NCBI GenBank assembly: GCA_900548345.1
Contig: URKA01000011.1
Location: 11,906 to 75,905 of the forward strand
Direction of reading: 5' to 3'
DNA: 64,000 bases
DNA from: an uncultured Paraprevotella sp.
GTDB taxonomy: Bacteria; Bacteroidota; Bacteroidia; Bacteroidales; Bacteroidaceae
Shown: positions 1 to 7,948 of the stretch, one piece after another
How positions within the stretch are numbered: position 1 is the stretch's first letter
Layout of the letters: each line of letters starts with the position of its first letter
The notes under the pieces: model-generated
Database searches by the model: none
Seen by the model: only the letters and a program-made list of their open reading frames with translations
What the model was told of the DNA's origin: nothing
Program-made: the position numbers and the translations under genes

Positions 1-475
1 CAGCTGTGTGTTTCTTGACTTGGAACAGGCGGATGTTCGGGTAGTTGGCCGCAGCTATTTCCTGTTCGTAGTTCTTGATTTTGCCCCATTCTGCCACCGG
101 CATCTCCATGTTGGACTGTCCGGAGCAGAACCAGACCTCGCCCGACATGATGTTATCGAGCACAGTCTCTTCACCGTCAGAGAGTGTGATGTGGTAAGGA
201 CCGCCGGCCTTCGGGGTGGACACTTCCACGTTCCACTTTCCCTGTTCGTCGGCAAGGGTCTCGTACTGCTTGTTGTTCCATCCGGTGGTCACGGTGACAT
301 TCTTGCCCGGAGCGGCTTCTCCGAAAAGTTTCATGGTAGTCTTCTGCTGGACGACCATGTTGGATGTGAACAGGGCTGGCAGTACGACCTTGGCGCTTAA
401 CGGGGTTGAGATGCCGTAACAAATCATTCCAACGCAGAGCAGGGCTTTACTGTTGATGTTTTGAAAGATATTCAT
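1..475 (-). CDS. Sialate O-acetylesterase-like SGNH hydrolase (N-terminal part, runs off the window)
   Basis: Reading leftward from an ATG at 475, the frame stays open to the window edge (158 codons). It begins with a signal peptide-like segment (MNIFQNINSKALLCVG... ending near STPLSA) and a short beta-rich region. The block GQSNMEMPV then contains the presumed nucleophile Ser121. This GQSNMxMP block is characteristic of the bacterial sialate O-acetylesterase branch of SGNH hydrolases, which remove acetyl groups from sugars in the periplasm or at the cell surface. The start lies 62 bp after the stop of the upstream GH2 gene, so the two are probably co-transcribed. The rest of the catalytic domain (Asp/His) is outside the window. 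The true substrate could be another acetylated glycan such as xylan or mannan. Confidence 0.85.
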   Translation of the reverse strand, partial: MNIFQNINSKALLCVGMICYGISTPLSAKVVLPALFTSNMVVQQKTTMKLFGEAAPGKNVTVTTGWNNKQYETLADEQGKWNVEVSTPKAGGPYHITLSDGEETVLDNIMSGEVWFCSGQSNMEMPVAEWGKIKNYEQEIAAANYPNIRLFQVKKHTA

Positions 476-537
476 GATAATTATGATTTAGTAGCGGATT
501 CCATCGGGACTGTATGTGTCCCGATGAAACCGATGTC

Positions 538-3489
538 TTATTTTACCTTATTATTATAGGGTTCTACAATCAGCTTGTAGGAATCGCCTTGCAGGAGAGC
601 CTCGTCGAACGAAATGTCGATATGCTTGGTCTCGCCCGGCACCAAAGTGAAGTAGTTGTCGTTCATGATGGCCGGCAGGATGCGTTCGCCGTCTGTTGTG
701 CGTACGGCCTGTACCCTGACAGCGAAAGCCACTGATTTGGTGGATTTCGGCAGTGTGATGTTGGCCTGTATCGTGGCCTTTCCGTCCTTGCGCACTAATT
801 TGGAGGATACGTTCGGCTTGACGGCCGGCAGGTTGTTGATTGCCGTGAAGTCGGTGCGGTTGTTTCCTCTCCAGTAGTTGTTCTCGGAGATAAGTTTGCC
901 GTTGGCATCTTTCAGAGTCAGGCGCAGGAAGTGAACGTCGCTGAGGCCTTCCGAGGGCTTCGTGCCGCCCAACACGTCCATGCTCCAGATGGAGTAGCCG
1001 TACCACCAGCCTAACTGGATGCCGAGCATGCGGACGTAGCGTGCTTCCACTTCGGGGAAGTAGCATTCGTTGATACCTTCCTTACCGTCTTCGGTGCTGT
1101 AGATTTCGCTCCAGAACTTGCCGTCGAGCGAAGTCTGAATCTTATAGGCCTTGCCGAAGGCCGCCTCGAAGTTGATGCGTACGCCACCTACGGGCTTCAC
1201 ACTGCCGAGGTCTACGTAAATCCATTCGTTGTCGGCGCGGAATGACGACCAGCGGGTGTCGTCCTTACCGTCGGTGATGTAGCCCGGCTCGCCCTGTGTG
1301 GTCGAGGATGCTATGGCCGGACATCCTAAAGAGAGGTTCTCGCGTTCCTGGTTGAAGTCCATCACGAAGCACTGTGCGTTGGTGTTGGACAGCGAATTTA
1401 CCTTGGCCGTCTTGTGGTAGCGTGCCACGGACTTTCCATCCATGTTGTATACGGTAGCTTCTGCGGTGAGGCCTTCGTAGTCTTTGCCCGTGGTGTTCAC
1501 CACCTTGATTTCCTCGGTTGCGGGGTTCCAGTAGATGTGAACCGGCTCGCAAGCCTGCTTGCAGCCCCAGTAGGCTCCGGTGAGGTCGTAATAATAGTCA
1601 TAGGTCTGCCATACCATGGAGGGATATGCCGATTGGCTCATCCATGTCATGATACCCGAAGCATCGTCCCAGATGCGGTCGAGCCAGCCTTCGTAGAGTG
1701 CCTTGTTGCTCTCCAGGTTGATGAGCTGTGACTTCTTGCAGAACTCTTCGGCATCCTTTGCGCCGCCGTAGCTTTTCTCGATGGTTTCGGTGTAGCGTCC
1801 CGGAGTGGCGTTGAAGGCGCTGGGACCAAAGTAGTGCTTGTTCCACATCTCGTCAATGGGCCACCAGTTCTCCTTCGGCATGAACTTCTTGAAGCTCTCG
1901 AACGTGGGAACGACTGCCGTTCCGATTTCTGTGCGGAAGCCCCATCCGCGGTCGAAACCGCTACCTGACTTGCAGTCGGGATAGGGGGTGAAGTACCAGC
2001 GTTGGTCGTTGGCGCCCCATGGACCGCTACCGCTCAGACCGTAGTGGTTGGAACGTCCTTGGAAATAGCGGTCGCCGTGGTCGAACGTGCGGATGTTTTC
2101 GGCCATCCATCCTTCGAGGGGAGGCTCTGGTGTACCTTCGTTGTCACCGCACCATACTGCGATGCAGGGGTGGTTACGCACGCGCTTTATCTTCTCAACC
2201 ATATTGTTGTTGAAGGCATTCAGGTCGTAGGGAAGCGTGGGGTTGGAGTTAATCCAGAAGTCATCCCATACCATCAGACCGTATTCATCGCAGTATTGGT
2301 AGAACTCATCGTCGGTAACCGAACCTAACCAGTTACGAATCATATTGAAGTTCATCTCCTTGTGCAGTTCGATGCGGGTCTTGTAGTCGTCTTCGCGGCA
2401 GCGCAGCATGTACTCGCTCATACCCCAGTTGCCGCCCTTGATGAATACGGGCACGCCGTTAATGTGGATGTGGAACACGCCGTCGTTCTTGTCGTAAGAG
2501 TATTTGCGGATACCGAAACGGATGTCTTTGGCCTCCGACACATTGCCGTTCTGGCTTACTTCCAACTTGCAGGTGTACAGGTTCGGCTCGCCCATGCCGT
2601 TAGGCCACCATAAACGCGGGTTGTTGACCACAAGCTGCGGATAGTAGCGTTTGTCGAACTTGATGGTTTTGGTCTCGCCTGCCTTCAGGTCAACATCCTG
2701 ACTGAAAGTGATGTCGCCAGGGGTGATGACACCCTTTACCGTCACTTTGCCGTCCGCCTTGCCATGGTTGCTCACTTCGGTCTGCAAGGTGAGTTCTGCC
2801 TTGGCGCGCGACTGCAGGTCGGAACGCATCCACGGGTCGGTCAGGGTGGCTGCACCGGTGTTCTCGATCCAAACCTTGTCCGTCAGGCCGGAGTTCAGGC
2901 CCGGCACGTAAGGCATCCAGTCCCATCCTCCGCTGGAGAGGTAGTTGGGGCTTCCTTCGTTGGCCAGTGGCTTTTTGGGGATGTCTACTAAGACGGCGAG
3001 CGTGTTCGGCTCGTTGCGCTTCACCATATTGGTAATATTATAATGTCCGCGGTGCATGAATCCGTCCAAAGTACCCAGATGGTTACCGTTCAGATAGATT
3101 TCTCCCTTACGGTTGATGCCGTTGAAGTTCAACCAAATGATTTCTTTATCGAAGTTGTCCGGTACGTTGAATTCCGTGCGATACCAGAAACTGCGGTCAT
3201 ACTTTTTACGCTCCACTTGATGGATGTTATCACCGAAGTTCGGGTCTTTTTCCAGACCGGCTGTTACGTATGACGTAAATACAGTGCCCGGAACAACAGC
3301 TTTTACCGCCTTGTCGTTGGTATATCCTGTTTGGAACAGGTCCTGTACTTGTGTGCCAATCTCATCTTGGGGGATGACTGTCCATGAGATGCCATTGGTG
3401 CTGCTGTGCAGATACGTTTTTTGTGCTTGCCCTGTTACGGTACAGAATGCCGTGCACAAAAACATGCGAAATAGATTCTTAAGTTTCAT
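538..3489 (-). CDS. GH2 exo-beta-glycosidase with embedded F5/8C (CBM32-like) domain
   Basis: A 983-residue secreted protein with a signal peptide at about 1-22. A jelly-roll sugar-binding domain (WYRTEF block near 105), an Ig-like sandwich and a TIM barrel follow in the GH2 order. The barrel contains WCGDNEGTPEP with Glu451, the expected acid/base, and FRTEIG with Glu521, the expected nucleophile. The 70-residue spacing fits exo-beta-glucosaminidase/beta-mannosidase members better than LacZ. An F5/8 type C (CBM32-like) module at about 715-842 (ASSTTQGEPGYITDG, DTRWSS, IYVDLG) sits between barrel and final Ig-like domain. The likely role is release of beta-linked Man or GlcN from the non-reducing end in the periplasm. 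It is first in a leftward unit with the esterase, and a TACTTTTG -7 element lies at 3578-3585. The substrate is not decided by sequence. Confidence 0.85.
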   Translation of the reverse strand: MKLKNLFRMFLCTAFCTVTGQAQKTYLHSSTNGISWTVIPQDEIGTQVQDLFQTGYTNDKAVKAVVPGTVFTSYVTAGLEKDPNFGDNIHQVERKKYDRSFWYRTEFNVPDNFDKEIIWLNFNGINRKGEIYLNGNHLGTLDGFMHRGHYNITNMVKRNEPNTLAVLVDIPKKPLANEGSPNYLSSGGWDWMPYVPGLNSGLTDKVWIENTGAATLTDPWMRSDLQSRAKAELTLQTEVSNHGKADGKVTVKGVITPGDITFSQDVDLKAGETKTIKFDKRYYPQLVVNNPRLWWPNGMGEPNLYTCKLEVSQNGNVSEAKDIRFGIRKYSYDKNDGVFHIHINGVPVFIKGGNWGMSEYMLRCREDDYKTRIELHKEMNFNMIRNWLGSVTDDEFYQYCDEYGLMVWDDFWINSNPTLPYDLNAFNNNMVEKIKRVRNHPCIAVWCGDNEGTPEPPLEGWMAENIRTFDHGDRYFQGRSNHYGLSGSGPWGANDQRWYFTPYPDCKSGSGFDRGWGFRTEIGTAVVPTFESFKKFMPKENWWPIDEMWNKHYFGPSAFNATPGRYTETIEKSYGGAKDAEEFCKKSQLINLESNKALYEGWLDRIWDDASGIMTWMSQSAYPSMVWQTYDYYYDLTGAYWGCKQACEPVHIYWNPATEEIKVVNTTGKDYEGLTAEATVYNMDGKSVARYHKTAKVNSLSNTNAQCFVMDFNQERENLSLGCPAIASSTTQGEPGYITDGKDDTRWSSFRADNEWIYVDLGSVKPVGGVRINFEAAFGKAYKIQTSLDGKFWSEIYSTEDGKEGINECYFPEVEARYVRMLGIQLGWWYGYSIWSMDVLGGTKPSEGLSDVHFLRLTLKDANGKLISENNYWRGNNRTDFTAINNLPAVKPNVSSKLVRKDGKATIQANITLPKSTKSVAFAVRVQAVRTTDGERILPAIMNDNYFTLVPGETKHIDISFDEALLQGDSYKLIVEPYNNKVK

Positions 3490-3577
3490 GTTGCTGTATG
3501 TTTTGTGTTTAAGATTAACGAGAAGCCGGACTTTCTTTCATTATCCGTTTGGCATTGACTTTGAAATTTATCTAATG

Positions 3578-3585
3578 CAAAAGTA
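3578..3585 (-). promoter_or_regulatory. Candidate -7 promoter element of the GH2-esterase unit
   Basis: On the minus strand this reads TACTTTTG, matching the Bacteroidota -7 consensus TAnnTTTG. It lies about 90 bp upstream of the GH2 start codon. No clear TTTG -33 box is visible, as expected for a promoter that needs an activator. Confidence 0.45.
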
Positions 3586-3634
3586 AGATATGAAAGAAAA
3601 TCCGGCTAAAAGCGATACATCAGAAAATGCTACG

Positions 3635-3646
3635 TTTGAAGCATTT
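3635..3646 (-). promoter_or_regulatory. 12-bp motif AAATGCTTCAAA upstream of GH2 gene (candidate operator)
   Basis: On the minus strand the sequence is AAATGCTTCAAA, 145 bp before the GH2 start and about 50 bp upstream of its -7 element. The same 12 bases occur at 7840-7851 in front of the GH95 gene, also pointing toward the gene. It may be a binding site for the AraC-type domain of the hybrid sensor that lies between the two copies; this is inference. Confidence 0.35.
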
Positions 3647-3654
3647 CTCGTATT

Positions 3655-6600
3655 TTAAGGATTTGTTTTATTTCCTTGGATTAAATCTTCTATATTTATT
3701 TCCTGTGTTTGTCTTGTCTTGTTGCGTATTTCTGAGACTTGTTTCTCAAAATCCTTCGGGGTCATGCCGAATTGTTTGCAGAACAGTTTACTGAAATAAG
3801 AGTGTGAATTGAATCCCACCATGTAGCAGATTTCTCCTACGCGGTATTTTCCTTCTTGTATGAGTTCAGCCGCCTTTTTCAACCGTATCAGTCTGATGAA
3901 GTCTATCGGAGACATATTGAACAGCGTCTTGATTTTGCGCAGCAGGCTGGAACGGCTCAGGCATAATTCCTCGGCCATACGTTCTACATTGAAACTTTCA
4001 TCGTCAATGTTGTCGTTGATGACTTGTATGACGCGCGTCATGAAATCCTCGTCTTCCTTGCTCATTTGCATGTTCTGTACGGGGAAGAAGGGGCGTTTGG
4101 AGAAAGCCTCGCGTTCTTTTTGCCGGTTGTTGAGCAGTGAGAACACCTGTGCTTTCAGATAGTTGAACGAGAAAGGTTTCTCTATATAAGCCTCGGCACC
4201 CGCTTTGAGACCGGAAATCTTGCTGTCAAGGTCGTTTTTGGCTGTAAGGAATATCATTGGAGTATGACACAGTTCAATGTCCGACTTGACTGCTTTACAC
4301 AGTTCGATACCGTTCATAACGGGCATCATGACATCGCTGATGATGAGGTCGATATGTTCTTTGTGCAGCACATCGAGTGCATCTTTACCGTTTGCGGCTG
4401 TTTCAACGATAAAGAACTCCGACAGGCGGTCTTTCATGAACGTCCGGATGTTGTCCTCGTCTTCCACAATCAGGATGCTTTTTCCTTTGTCTTTCTCTTC
4501 GGTTGGTATCCTTTCGTTGAGCGGGGAATCAATGGGTTCGAAAAGCCTGTCTTTGAGTTCATCTTCTTCCATATTGACAGGAATGGTCAGTACGAAAGCG
4601 TTATCTGCATTTGTCGTGTCCAAAGCCAGTGTACCTTTGTGGAGCAGGGCCAATGACCGTGCTAAGGCCAGTCCGATGCCTACGCCCTGTTTTTCTTTCT
4701 TTTCCTTATTATTCTGGTAAAATGCTTCGAATATCTGTTCTGCTTTCTCTGCGGGTATCTTTTCGCCGTCGCTGGTCACGGTGATTTCAAAGTTCTTTCC
4801 GCTTCGTACCAGTCGGGCGGAGATGTGATGTGTGCCGTATTTGAGCGCGTTGTTCAGCAGGTTGCTCAATATTTTGGTGATGGCTTCCTTGTCGATTCTT
4901 GCGTAGATGTCCTCTTCAAGGGTTTCCGTGACCAGTTCCTTGCCTTGATGCGTATAAGTCGGTTCAAAGCGGTTGACGGTTTCTTTCAGCAGATCGGATA
5001 CGTTGACCGTCTCATAGTTCAGGGTCAGTTTGTTCGCGCCCAGTTTCTGGAAGTCCAGAAGTTGTGACGCAAGATTAAGCAGCCGGTGCGTGTTCTGTTC
5101 AATGACGAGCAGGTTTTTGAGCAGTTTGCTGTCCTTGATGTCCATCTCTCGGATAATTTCCAGCGGTCCGTTGATAAGTGTCAGCGGAGTTCGGATTTCG
5201 TGTGCGATTTCGGTAAAGAACTCTACCTTATTTTCGTTGAGTTCCTTTTGTTTCTCTATCTCGAACAGTTTCTGTTTCTCGGAGAATTGCTCGTTCTTGT
5301 GCTTCCGGTACCAGCGGAACCAGAAGGCAAAGATGGTGACACCTATGATGAAGTACAGAATGTACGCCCATGTCGATGCATACCAAGGCGGTAGGACGAT
5401 GATGGTCAATGAGCGTGTGGCGTAGCCGGTATCGTCCTCACCCGTGGTGGCACGGATGTCCAGCGTATATTTTCCCGGAGAGAGGTTTGCATAGGATATG
5501 TTGTTCTCTTTTCCCGACGAGATCCACTCCTCGTTGATGGGGGACAGCTTGTAGGAGTACTCATTGGATTGCGAGGTGGAGTAAGAGAGCAGGGCGACAT
5601 CCAGACTGATGTTGGCTTGGTCGTATGGCAGTACAATCTTGTCTGTTCCGATGATGCTTTGCGTCAGCGGAGAGTTCGGCGTGTGAACCGTTACCTCCTT
5701 ATTAAATATGGAGAGCCTGGTGATGTAGATGGGAGATAAGGCATTCGTCTGTTCCTGCATGTTGGGGTTGAAGGAAACCAACCCTTCTATGCTGCCGAAG
5801 TAGAAATTGCCGTCGCTGCCCTTTATGGCCGACTTATAGTTGAACTGGTTGCCGTAGAGGCCGTCTTTCACGGTGAACACGCGGATATCTTTCGTGTCCG
5901 GGTTGAAGCGGACCAATCCCCGGTTGGTGCCGAACCACAGGTGCCCGTGATCGTCCTCCAGTATCTTGTAGGCCACGTCGTCGGGCATGCCTTCTTCCGT
6001 GGAGAACCGGGTGAAGTTGTCTTCTTTCGGGTTGTAACGGCAGATGCCGCCCCGGTCGGTCGACAGCCAGATGTTGCCTTTGCTGTCCTGCATGATGGAA
6101 CTGACGGAATTGGAACTGAGTTGTGTACGGTCCTTTTCGTTGTAGGTGTAGTGCTTGTATTGCTTGTTCTTCAGGTCGCATTTCCAGACGCCCTTGCCCA
6201 TTGTGGCGAGCCAAAACACCCCGTTTTTGTCCTGCATGATGTCGAATATCCAGCTTCCGGCCAATTCTTTCACCGGGGTGAAGTGCATGCTTCCTTTCGG
6301 GGCGTAATACAGGCCGTAGTCGGTGCCCACCCACAGCGTCTCTTGTTTGTCCACATACAAGGCATAGATGCTGTATCCGTCTAAGCTGATGTTCAGATCA
6401 TCATATTTGTAGAAGTTCGTCTGTCCGTTTTTGTTCACCACCATCAGCCCGTCCTTGTACAGGCTGCAATAGGTCTTCCCGTAGAAAGAACCGATGGCGA
6501 GTGTGACGTGCGTGTCGTACTTGGAGTTCGGCGGAGAGTATCGTGTGATGTGCCGGTCTTTCAGCGACAGGATGCTGATGCCGGCATCCTCCGTTCCTAT

Positions 6601-7704
6601 CCATATATTGCCGTCCCCGTCCTCCGTAATCTCCCTGATTCTTTTGCTGGAGAGTGTGTTCGGGGAGTAACCGGGAATGTACTTGTTGAAGTGTATGGTG
6701 CTGTTGGATAGGTAATTCACGCCTCCATACATGGTGCCAATCCATGTTCCGCCTTCACGGTCGCGGTAGCTCGAATACACGATATTGTCCGACAGGCTGC
6801 CCGGATGGAGTAGGTCTTGTCTGAAACATCTTACGGAACGTGTCTTTTCGTTCAGCACATACAACCCGTCGTATGTATATACCCATATTTCATCGCCATA
6901 GACGGCGGCACCGCGTACGAACGTATGTTTGAAGTCTTGCAGGGTGATGTCTTCCAACAGATTCTTCTTGAAGTTGTATTTCTTCATTTCCCCGTTCTGT
7001 ATGGCCATGATGAGATAGTCTCCCTGTTGGCACAACGTGTTGGTTTCGATGTTCAGCAAGGAGCGTCCTGTGGCATCTTTCGTGATTTGTCGGAAGATGT
7101 TCTTTTGGCGGTCGAATTTGAAAAGGCCTGTATACCATGCCACGCTGTAAATGTCCCCGTTGTCGCAGATGCAGATGTTATGGGGTATCGGTGTCGGTTC
7201 AGGGCGGTATACATGTAGTTTTTTGTGGTCATAGCGGAAGATGCCTTGGCTGGGGATGACTATCCAGATGTTCCCGTTCTTATCCCGCTCGAATTGTGAC
7301 ACCCATGTGGTAATCATCTCTCCTTGTGCCGTTTTCAGGTCGAAGAATGAGAAAACGTCGGTGATGGGGTCGTACCGGTAAACTCCTTCGTCCGTTCCCA
7401 CCCATAGGGTACGTTCATTTTCTTCGAACAGCGCCGATATGTTATGGTTACTGCGGTTGAGTGTATAGTCGTTGCAGTTGAACTGCACCACGGATTTACC
7501 GTCGTAACGGTTCAGGCCGTTTTTGGTTCCGAACCACATGAAACCGTAACTGTCCTGTATGATGGCCTTTACGTTACTTTGCGACAGTCCGTTCTCGTTA
7601 TTGATATGTACGAACGAGTAATTCTGCATATCCTGCGCAAGTGCGTGCGACAGGCAGAAACAGCACAGGCCGAGAAGCATGCTGAGGAAGAAAGGCTTGT
7701 TCAT
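3655..7704 (-). CDS. Hybrid two-component system sensor/AraC regulator (HTCS)
   Basis: A 1349-residue single-chain sensor, kinase and transcription activator of the Bacteroides HTCS type. I chose the ATG at 7704, because MNKPFFLSMLLGLCC...ALAQ is a good signal peptide; an upstream in-frame start at 7761 adds an unlikely extension. Domains in order: about 14 periplasmic propeller repeats (WFGT.NGLNRYDG, WIGT.GGV type), a Y_Y_Y domain (about 690-765), one membrane segment (about 776-798), HisKA with His835 in AHEIRTPLTL, HATPase (GVGIGLALARSLA), a receiver with phospho-acceptor Asp1124 in IISDVMMPVMNG, and a C-terminal AraC helix-turn-helix pair. All key residues are present. In this family the propeller binds an oligosaccharide breakdown product. 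It lies between two outward-facing enzyme units, which it probably controls. No susC/susD pair is immediately adjacent. Confidence 0.95.
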   Translation of the reverse strand: MNKPFFLSMLLGLCCFCLSHALAQDMQNYSFVHINNENGLSQSNVKAIIQDSYGFMWFGTKNGLNRYDGKSVVQFNCNDYTLNRSNHNISALFEENERTLWVGTDEGVYRYDPITDVFSFFDLKTAQGEMITTWVSQFERDKNGNIWIVIPSQGIFRYDHKKLHVYRPEPTPIPHNICICDNGDIYSVAWYTGLFKFDRQKNIFRQITKDATGRSLLNIETNTLCQQGDYLIMAIQNGEMKKYNFKKNLLEDITLQDFKHTFVRGAAVYGDEIWVYTYDGLYVLNEKTRSVRCFRQDLLHPGSLSDNIVYSSYRDREGGTWIGTMYGGVNYLSNSTIHFNKYIPGYSPNTLSSKRIREITEDGDGNIWIGTEDAGISILSLKDRHITRYSPPNSKYDTHVTLAIGSFYGKTYCSLYKDGLMVVNKNGQTNFYKYDDLNISLDGYSIYALYVDKQETLWVGTDYGLYYAPKGSMHFTPVKELAGSWIFDIMQDKNGVFWLATMGKGVWKCDLKNKQYKHYTYNEKDRTQLSSNSVSSIMQDSKGNIWLSTDRGGICRYNPKEDNFTRFSTEEGMPDDVAYKILEDDHGHLWFGTNRGLVRFNPDTKDIRVFTVKDGLYGNQFNYKSAIKGSDGNFYFGSIEGLVSFNPNMQEQTNALSPIYITRLSIFNKEVTVHTPNSPLTQSIIGTDKIVLPYDQANISLDVALLSYSTSQSNEYSYKLSPINEEWISSGKENNISYANLSPGKYTLDIRATTGEDDTGYATRSLTIIVLPPWYASTWAYILYFIIGVTIFAFWFRWYRKHKNEQFSEKQKLFEIEKQKELNENKVEFFTEIAHEIRTPLTLINGPLEIIREMDIKDSKLLKNLLVIEQNTHRLLNLASQLLDFQKLGANKLTLNYETVNVSDLLKETVNRFEPTYTHQGKELVTETLEEDIYARIDKEAITKILSNLLNNALKYGTHHISARLVRSGKNFEITVTSDGEKIPAEKAEQIFEAFYQNNKEKKEKQGVGIGLALARSLALLHKGTLALDTTNADNAFVLTIPVNMEEDELKDRLFEPIDSPLNERIPTEEKDKGKSILIVEDEDNIRTFMKDRLSEFFIVETAANGKDALDVLHKEHIDLIISDVMMPVMNGIELCKAVKSDIELCHTPMIFLTAKNDLDSKISGLKAGAEAYIEKPFSFNYLKAQVFSLLNNRQKEREAFSKRPFFPVQNMQMSKEDEDFMTRVIQVINDNIDDESFNVERMAEELCLSRSSLLRKIKTLFNMSPIDFIRLIRLKKAAELIQEGKYRVGEICYMVGFNSHSYFSKLFCKQFGMTPKDFEKQVSEIRNKTRQTQEINIEDLIQGNKTNP

Positions 7705-7730
7705 GTGTCTTTTATGAATAGATTTCCTTG

Positions 7731-7738
7731 CAAAATTA
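7731..7738 (-). promoter_or_regulatory. Candidate -7 element of the HTCS gene
   Basis: The minus strand reads TAATTTTG, a match to TAnnTTTG, 26 bp upstream of the chosen HTCS start codon. A TTTG lies upstream but only about 14 bp away, shorter than the usual 19-21. This placement also argues against the longer start at 7761, which would lie upstream of it. Confidence 0.4.
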
Positions 7739-7839
7739 ATAAAATATACATTCAAACACATACTTGTCGGCTATAAAAGTGGTATCGGAGGTGTGTTCTC
7801 CCACACAGTATGGCGGGTGTATTCGTCAAATTTTGCCAC

Positions 7840-7851
7840 AAATGCTTCAAA
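7840..7851 (+). promoter_or_regulatory. 12-bp motif AAATGCTTCAAA upstream of GH95 gene (candidate operator)
   Basis: Second copy of the 12-mer found at 3635-3646, here on the plus strand. It is 97 bp before the GH95 start codon and about 69 bp upstream of its TATATTTG element. Both copies face the enzyme gene they precede and bracket the HTCS gene. Confidence 0.35.
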
Positions 7852-7892
7852 AGGTCGGTCGGGCTCCGTCTTTTATAGATTAAGGATGATTG

Positions 7893-7927
7893 TTTGCATT
7901 TCCAGTCATACTATCTTTCTATATTTG
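7893..7927 (+). promoter_or_regulatory. Promoter of the GH95-GH92 unit
   Basis: TTTG at 7893-7896 and TATATTTG at 7920-7927 match the Bacteroidota -33 and -7 elements, with a somewhat long 23-bp spacer. The predicted transcript start is near 7935, giving a leader of about 15 nt before the ATG at 7949. Confidence 0.55.
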
Positions 7928-7948
7928 CGTTGAATAACAAAATCTGAT

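Noticed and set aside
7704..7761. Upstream start for the HTCS at 7761
   Set aside because: It would place an unlikely 19-residue segment before a clean signal peptide and would cross the -7 element at 7731-7738.
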